Shown here: piece by piece, positions 59,509 through 64,000 of the stretch
How positions within the stretch are numbered: the first letter of the stretch is position 1
Layout of the letters: each line of letters begins with the position of its first letter
NCBI GenBank assembly: GCA_965262745.1
Contig: OZ253558.1
Coordinates: 930,001-994,000 of the forward strand
Length of the DNA stretch: 64,000 nucleotides
From: JAJECS01 sp965262745
Lineage (GTDB): Bacteria > Chloroflexota > UBA11872
Direction: 5' to 3'
The notes under the pieces: model-generated
The model's database searches: none
Told to the model about the DNA's origin: nothing
Seen by the model: only the letters and a program-made list of their open reading frames with translations
Position numbers and translations under genes: made by a program

Positions 59509-60666
59509 GTGAAGATCGCCAACGTCCAGGCGGTCGCGCTCGACTTCGGCGAACGACGCGCCACCGGCAAACGCCGCCCGTCATGGACCGCCGAAGCCCG
59601 CGTGGGATCGCCCATGGCTCCCTATCCGCGCTACGCCGAGATCCGATCCAGCTGGACGCCGTCGTGGCCCGGCGTGGGAGTTGTCGTCACCGCCGACGAC
59701 GGCACCCAGGGTCTTGGTATTTCCACGCTGGGCCGACCGCTGGCCGCCCTGGTGGACGACTACCTCGGTCCCCGCATCATCGGCGAGCCGGCGCTGGCCA
59801 CGGAGCGCATCTACGACATGATGCTGCGACTCTGCTCGCCCTTCGGCGCCACGGGGATCGCCTCGTACGCCGTAAGCGCCATCGATCTCGCGCTCTGGGA
59901 CCTGAAGGGCAAGGTGTTGGATCGTCCGGTCTATGAGCTGCTCGGCGGCCCCGCCCGCGACGAGATCGTCTGCTATGCCACCGGACCGCAGCACGAATGG
60001 CACATGGAGCTGGGATTCACGGGCACCAAGCACCCCTGCCGCTACGGCCCGTCCGATGGCCTCGACGGACTGCGCGGCAACGTCGACGACCTGGCCGCCG
60101 TGCGCGACCTCGTCGGCCCCGACGTCGAGCTGATGCTGGATTGCTGGATGTCGCTGGACGTCGAGTACGCCGTGCGCCTGATCGAGGAGCTGCGGCCCTT
60201 CAAGCTCAAGTGGATCGAAGAAGCGTTGCGCTCGGAAGACATGGACAGCCACGCCGAGCTGCGCCGCCGCGTGCCCTGGCAAACCCTCGCCACGGGCGAG
60301 CACTGGTACACCCCGGTGCCCTTCCAGCACGCCGCCAGCCGCCGCCTGGTAGACGTCCTGCAACCGGACGTGATGTGGGTTGGCGGCATCACCGCCCTGG
60401 TGCGCATCTGCGCCATAGCCGACGCGGCCGGGCTGGCGGTCATCCCACACGCCGGCGCCAACGAGCCCTACGGCCAGCACGCCTGCTACGCCCTGCCCGG
60501 CATTCCCTGGGGCGAGTACTTCGTAGCCTCCGGGCCCGATACCGACCTCGCCGACGCCGTATCCGTCCCAGGCGCGGCCCACCCCGTCAACGGACACCTC
60601 CGCCCCTCCAACGCCCCCGGCTTCGGCATCGAAATCGACCTCGCCACGCTCCAGCCGTACGGCTAG
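59509..60666 (+). CDS. Enolase-superfamily dehydratase, L-rhamnonate dehydratase-like
   Basis: Sugar-acid dehydratase of 385 residues from the GTG at 59509; the frame is open to an ATG at 59452, but VKIANVQAVALDFG is the usual N-terminus. It closely follows the L-rhamnonate dehydratase pattern: MAPYPRYAEIRSSW, ISTLGRPLAALVDDYLGP, VSAIDLALWDLKGK, CYATGPQHEWHMELGFTG. The metal ligands are Asp (LMLDCW), Glu (KWIEEA) and Glu (ATGEHW), and the catalytic His lies in VIPHAG. PVNGHLRPSNAPGFGIEID closes the protein. It would convert L-rhamnonate or a similar 6-deoxy acid to its 2-keto-3-deoxy form. It lies just downstream of the IS element, which may have displaced its promoter. Confidence 0.9.
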   Translation: MKIANVQAVALDFGERRATGKRRPSWTAEARVGSPMAPYPRYAEIRSSWTPSWPGVGVVVTADDGTQGLGISTLGRPLAALVDDYLGPRIIGEPALATERIYDMMLRLCSPFGATGIASYAVSAIDLALWDLKGKVLDRPVYELLGGPARDEIVCYATGPQHEWHMELGFTGTKHPCRYGPSDGLDGLRGNVDDLAAVRDLVGPDVELMLDCWMSLDVEYAVRLIEELRPFKLKWIEEALRSEDMDSHAELRRRVPWQTLATGEHWYTPVPFQHAASRRLVDVLQPDVMWVGGITALVRICAIADAAGLAVIPHAGANEPYGQHACYALPGIPWGEYFVASGPDTDLADAVSVPGAAHPVNGHLRPSNAPGFGIEIDLATLQPYG

Positions 60667-60714
60667 TGCGATCCGGGCAGCCACCAGGGCTGCCCCGACA
60701 CCGACCATTTCCTT

Positions 60715-60844
60715 GTAGGGGCGTCCCTTGTGGGCGCCCGCTCCGCTTCCCGCATCCGGTGGCCCACGCTGCGCGCAGCGTGGGACCCAACACCCGCAAT
60801 TCACGCACTCACATGGCCGCGTAGGGGCGCTTCGCGAAGCGCCC
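60715..60844. repeat. GTAGGGGCG-type repeats (copies 2 and 3)
   Basis: Copy 2 (60715-60739) matches the element at 13321; copy 3 (60821-60844) is a variant, GTAGGGGCGCTTCGCGAAGC followed by GCCC, with its own palindrome. Both lie in the 425-base gene-free stretch at 60667-61091. Confidence 0.65.
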
Positions 60845-60978
60845 GTTCCTCCGCGACAGAACCTCTCACCATCCACGCGCACCCCAGAATCCAAGCCCGG
60901 TGGCCCGCGCTGCGCGCAGCGTGGGACCCGCCCCACATCCGGCATCCGGTGGCCCGCGCTGCGTGCAGCGTGGGACCC
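60756..60978. repeat. Three copies of a palindromic CCCACGCTGCGC-type repeat
   Basis: Copies of about 33 bases at 60756-60788, 60897-60929 and 60946-60978 share CCGGTGGCCC, then [AG]CGCTGCG[CT]GCAGCGTGGGACCC. Each can form a strong hairpin. Together with the GTAGGGGCG elements they fill most of the gap at 60667-61091; I see no gene there. Confidence 0.85.
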
Positions 60979-61091
60979 GCCCTGGTGAATCTCCCATGAT
61001 GCGGTCTCGGTCGTCGCCCTTTCACATTCATATGACCCTCACCCGCTGGTAGCATCGCCGCAGCACGTCACACAGTCCTCTGGAGGCCGAA

Positions 61092-62117
61092 TTGCAGCGT
61101 CATCCCGCTGTCCTGGTCCAGGGCCTGGAAAAGACCTATCCCGGCGGCACCCGCGCCATCGACGGCATTGATTTCACCGTCGATCAAGGCGAATTCTTCG
61201 GCTTCCTCGGCCCCAACGGCGCGGGCAAGACGACCACAATCAAGATCCTGGCCACGCTGCTGTCCCAGAGCGCCGGCCGCGTCGAGGTTGCCGGCATCGA
61301 CATCGACGAGGACGCGCGGGCCGTCCGGTCGTCGATCGGCGTCGCCCTGCAAGAAGTCGGCCTGGACGATCTCTCAAAGGGACACGACTTCCTGGTTTTG
61401 CAAGGGCGTCTCTATGGAGTTGGACGCGCCGAGGCCAACGACCGCGCCGATGAGCTGCTCGATCTCGTGGGGCTGTCGGGCGTTGGCCGCCGCAAGATCG
61501 GGTCGTACTCCGGCGGCATGCGGCGGCGCATCGACCTGGCCGGGGCGCTCATGCACCAGCCATCCATCCTGTTCCTGGACGAGCCGACGTCAGGCCTCGA
61601 TCCCCAGAGCCGCCTGGCGATCTGGGAGCACCTGGAACACCTCAACGCCCAGGGCGTCACCGTGCTGCTCACGACCCAGCACATGGACGAGGCCGACCGG
61701 CTGTGCCGCCGTCTGGCCATCATCGACCACGGGCGTCTTGTAACCGAAGGCTCGCCCAGCACGCTCAAGGCCGGAGTCGGCGGCGACGTCGTGCGCGTGA
61801 CCTTTGGTCCCATGGAAGCCGCCGATGGCCGCGCCGAGTCAGCGATCAACGCGTTGCGCCAGATGCCGGCAGTGCGCGAGACGGATCTAACCCCCGACGG
61901 GCTGACGGCCACGGTCGAGGACGGCGGCGCCGCCGCGCCCACGATCCTGCGCGCCCTCAACGACGCGGCCGTCCCCGTGGCCAACCTGGCCGTCACCCGC
62001 CCCTCGCTCGACGACGTTTTTCTGCACCACACGGGACGCGAGATTCGCGAGGCCGGCGCGGATGAGGACGCCGAGTCGCGCGTCTGGGGCCAATGGATGG
62101 GCGTCAACCGGAGATAA
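61092..62117 (+). CDS. ABC-2 type transporter ATP-binding protein (DrrA-like)
   Basis: ATPase subunit of a two-gene exporter, 341 residues. Walker A GPNGAGKTTT, signature YSGGMRRRIDLAGAL and Walker B LFLDEPTSGLDP are present, with a C-terminal regulatory domain of the DrrA group ending RPSLDDVFLHHTGREI. Such exporters move drugs, polysaccharides or lipids. The start is TTG at 61092 with GGAGG 6 bases upstream. The permease gene begins 2 bases after the stop. Confidence 0.92.
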   Translation: MQRHPAVLVQGLEKTYPGGTRAIDGIDFTVDQGEFFGFLGPNGAGKTTTIKILATLLSQSAGRVEVAGIDIDEDARAVRSSIGVALQEVGLDDLSKGHDFLVLQGRLYGVGRAEANDRADELLDLVGLSGVGRRKIGSYSGGMRRRIDLAGALMHQPSILFLDEPTSGLDPQSRLAIWEHLEHLNAQGVTVLLTTQHMDEADRLCRRLAIIDHGRLVTEGSPSTLKAGVGGDVVRVTFGPMEAADGRAESAINALRQMPAVRETDLTPDGLTATVEDGGAAAPTILRALNDAAVPVANLAVTRPSLDDVFLHHTGREIREAGADEDAESRVWGQWMGVNRR

Positions 62118-62119
62118 CC

Positions 62120-62884
62120 ATGCTAATCCTGCGCGAAAGTTCCTACATCTACGTCCGCAATCTGAAGACCTGGCTGGCGCAGCCCACCATGATCGTGGCC
62201 GCCGTGCTGTCGTCCGCCGTCATGTATCTCTTCTTCGGCGAGCCCCTGCGCAACATCACCGCCCTGCCCGGCTTCCCGTCCTCCGACTACCAGGCCTTCC
62301 TGACCGCCATGGTGATTGTCATGGCCGTGGTCTTCAGCGGCAGCGACATGGCAATGGTGCTTCTCACCGACATCATGTCCGGCTACGTCGACAAGCTGCT
62401 GCTGTCGCCCGTCAACCGCTTCTCGATCCTGCTGGGAACGCTCGCCATCGGCGCCACTCGGGCCATCGCCCAGGTGGTCGCGATCATCCTGGTGGCCACG
62501 GCCATCGGCGTCAGGTTTGAAGGCGGCTTCCTGGGCATCCTCGCCGTCATCGCGGCCGCCACATTGCTGGGGGTCGCCATGGGATGCGTGGGGCTCATCA
62601 TCGCCGTGCGCACCCGCAGCGTGCAGGTCACCGTCAACAGCTGGCTGCTCTTCATGCCGCTGGCGTTTCTCACCTCAGCCTTCATGCCGCGCGATCTACT
62701 CACCGGTTGGTTCCAGTTCGCCGTCGGCCTCAACCCCGTCGAATACATCCTGGTCGCCGTGCGCACCATCATCATCGACGGCTGGATCTGGAAACACATC
62801 GTCCCCGGCTTCTGGGTTCTGCTGGCAACCAGCGCCGTCCTAATCGCCGCCGCCACCTACGAATACCGCCGCGCCACGAACTGA
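62120..62884 (+). CDS. ABC-2 type permease (DrrB-like)
   Basis: Membrane subunit of the exporter, 254 residues from the ATG at 62120, which has GGAG upstream; an earlier in-frame ATG lies inside the ATPase gene. Six hydrophobic helices are visible, beginning LAQPTMIVAAVLSSAVMYLFF. The conserved segment near residue 195 (MPLAFLTSAFMPRDLLTGWFQ) and FAVGLNPVEYILVAVR are typical of ABC2 permeases of the daunorubicin group. It pairs with the upstream ATPase. Confidence 0.92.
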   Translation: MLILRESSYIYVRNLKTWLAQPTMIVAAVLSSAVMYLFFGEPLRNITALPGFPSSDYQAFLTAMVIVMAVVFSGSDMAMVLLTDIMSGYVDKLLLSPVNRFSILLGTLAIGATRAIAQVVAIILVATAIGVRFEGGFLGILAVIAAATLLGVAMGCVGLIIAVRTRSVQVTVNSWLLFMPLAFLTSAFMPRDLLTGWFQFAVGLNPVEYILVAVRTIIIDGWIWKHIVPGFWVLLATSAVLIAAATYEYRRATN

Positions 62885-63021
62885 GGCCAAAACGCCCCAC
62901 AGTCCGCCCGCGCAAGCGCCAAGCCGCCCATTCGGGCCGCGATTCCTCCGCCCAGCGCCACGCGCGGGCCCGGATCTCCCCGACCCTTTCCCAAGTCAAC
63001 CACGGTCGGCAGAGCGCTGAT

Positions 63022-63087
63022 ATGCCGGCGTACTATTCCCGCGACATCGACGCCCTGCGCGTCCTAGACGCGCTTGGTGAGTCCTAG
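63022..63087 (+). pseudogene. Short ORF, possible 5' gene stump
   Basis: ATG to TAG over 21 codons (MPAYYSRDIDALRVLDALGE, then S). The composition matches the GC-rich chromosome, and the break to AT-richer sequence comes within about 30 bases. It could be the remaining start of a gene cut off when the segment to the right was acquired. It has no convincing ribosome binding site and may be chance. Confidence 0.25.
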
Positions 63088-63156
63088 ACTCTGAATGGCC
63101 GCCAACCGATACTTCGTATGCTTAGTGACGCCTTCAAGCGCTTGAGGTCGGAATAA

Positions 63157-63600
63157 GTGACTGTTCTCAAGATATTGGTGACACGTCTTATTGATCAAGA
63201 CTCGTGGCTTCTGATACCGGTTACGGGAATTGTATTCTTCATAGTTTTGTATAACCGCATCTTGTCGATATGCAAAGAGGTTGTTGTTTTATGCCGTCGC
63301 GCCGTAAGACTCGCCAAGCAAATGAGATGCAGCCATATGGTTCGGACTTCGTGCGATGCAGAACCAGAGTCTACATTGGACATGATAATCCCTTCAGTGT
63401 TTGAAACCGATGATCCGGAATTCGTTGTTTGCCCTCAGTGCAAGAAGGTCATGAGTAGCAGAGGATTCCAAGCAAAGTTTTATACGAGGGCCAAGAGAAT
63501 CGCAAGGAAGGAAGGTTGGAGCTCGCTTGCAAATCAACCTATGATTAGCTCTCCGGTTGATGCAATTAGCCTATTTCGAAATCCGAAGGGCGGAAAGTGA
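63157..63600 (+). CDS. Hypothetical protein with one membrane helix and Cys pairs
   Basis: No family recognised. 147 residues from a GTG at 63157. A transmembrane helix spans about residues 17-35 (SWLLIPVTGIVFFIVLYNR). A soluble part follows with C-S-H, a later Cys, and FVVCPQCKKVMSS, a possible half of a zinc knuckle. The GC content is clearly lower than in the preceding genes, as is the next gene, suggesting transfer. The function cannot be guessed. Confidence 0.55.
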   Translation: MTVLKILVTRLIDQDSWLLIPVTGIVFFIVLYNRILSICKEVVVLCRRAVRLAKQMRCSHMVRTSCDAEPESTLDMIIPSVFETDDPEFVVCPQCKKVMSSRGFQAKFYTRAKRIARKEGWSSLANQPMISSPVDAISLFRNPKGGK

Positions 63601-63632
63601 CTTCGACCAGAAACGTCGCGTTGTCCAGCTAG

Positions 63633-64000
63633 CTAGACTCTGTTCGCATGCCCTGTATCGACGATCTTGTATTCGCTAGCATCAACGCCTTCAATATCGT
63701 AGTCTGGAATCTCAGCTTCAACAATTTCCTGTTCACCCGGCTTAAGTACTATTGGTTTCCCGATATCAATCACCTTCACAGTTCGACCTCGAAATCCTAT
63801 TGTTGGCGATTCCAACCATGCATCGAATTGACTGCGGTTCCGAATTCTGATCTTCACAAGATCAGCGACGTCACGCTCCGCAACTACAACCTCAACCCGT
63901 TCGCGGGCATATCGCTGCATGAGCTTGTTCAATTTATCCTGTTCGCGCCTCCGTCTCCAAGAGTTGCATAGCTTGCCAATTGCAATGAGGGCAGTGATGG
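63633..64000 (-). CDS. Hypothetical protein, 5' end beyond the window
   Basis: No family recognised. The frame stays open from the stop at 63633 to the window edge, so the gene starts outside; the TTG at 63932 is probably not the start. Residues upstream of it read ITALIAIGKLCNSWRRREQD, the end of a membrane helix followed by basic residues. The visible soluble part is about 100 residues, beta-rich (VKIRIRNRSQF, then VKVIDIGKPIVLKPGEQEIV), perhaps an immunoglobulin-like fold. It is AT-richer than the main chromosome and convergent with the preceding hypothetical gene. Confidence 0.55.
   Translation of the reverse strand, partial: ITALIAIGKLCNSWRRRREQDKLNKLMQRYARERVEVVVAERDVADLVKIRIRNRSQFDAWLESPTIGFRGRTVKVIDIGKPIVLKPGEQEIVEAEIPDYDIEGVDASEYKIVDTGHANRV

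Noticed and set aside
60667..61000. Repeated palindromes considered as a CRISPR array
   Set aside because: Only three copies, with unequal spacings of 141 and 49 bases, each a self-palindrome, and no cas genes nearby.

Overview
The window is a GC-rich bacterial chromosome segment, apart from a less GC-rich right edge. No rRNA or phylogenetic marker beyond housekeeping proteins is present. The gene content resembles environmental Chloroflexota: a single-chain GlyRS of archaeal/eukaryotic type, repeated Gfo/Idh/MocA oxidoreductases, enolase-superfamily dehydratases, xylose-isomerase-like TIM barrels, hydantoinase/oxoprolinase pairs, and lipoproteins with PD40 and plant-type LRR repeats. A marine or host-associated lineage such as SAR202 is plausible, but that placement is inference.

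Layout. 1-2.4 kb: the 3' end of recO, glyS and a CDP-alcohol phosphotransferase. 2.5-16.2 kb: a lipoprotein, two Gfo/Idh/MocA proteins, an acetylpolyamine-amidohydrolase-like protein, an ArsB/NhaD-type transporter, a nucleoside phosphorylase-like protein, a GH29 fucosidase, a metallophosphoesterase, a DUF3105 protein, gnd, a formamidase-family protein and uvrC. 16.4-24.4 kb: an AI-2E-type membrane protein, a heterodimeric ABC exporter with one degenerate and one intact nucleotide-binding domain, a carboxylesterase, aspS and infC. 24.5-34.5 kb: a membrane protein joining a degenerate PP2C-like domain to a beta-propeller, tRNA-Gly(CCC), a MoxR ATPase, ogt, nadC, an HtrA lipoprotein, rarA and an Asp-box propeller protein.

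34.5-56.8 kb is the catabolic heart of the window. It holds (a) a minus-strand operon with a galactonate-dehydratase-like enzyme and three TIM-barrel isomerase-like proteins; (b) a PD40 plus LRR lipoprotein with a perfect 72-bp duplication; (c) a tightly coupled operon of TIM barrel, 2-hydroxyacid dehydrogenase, hyuA, hyuB and two peptide-transporter ATPases, followed by an MFS gene and a relic of the last ATPase gene; (d) a Gfo/Idh/MocA gene; and (e) a second hyuB with an RraA-family aldolase and another 2-hydroxyacid dehydrogenase. Together these suggest uptake and breakdown of sugar acids, amide or lactam compounds and 2-hydroxy/2-oxo acids. No substrate can be read from the sequence.

56.8-64 kb: a SnoaL-like protein, a UPF0173 hydrolase, a complete IS481-family element with a 5-bp target duplication, a rhamnonate-dehydratase-like gene, a 425-bp intergenic stretch of palindromic repeats, a two-gene ABC-2 exporter, and a compositionally different right edge with two unrecognised genes, one cut by the window end. 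I recognised no dedicated transcription factor anywhere in the window. The best candidates for undescribed biology are the pseudo-PP2C/propeller membrane protein, the hyuAB operon with its orphan transporter ATPases, and the PD40/LRR surface protein.
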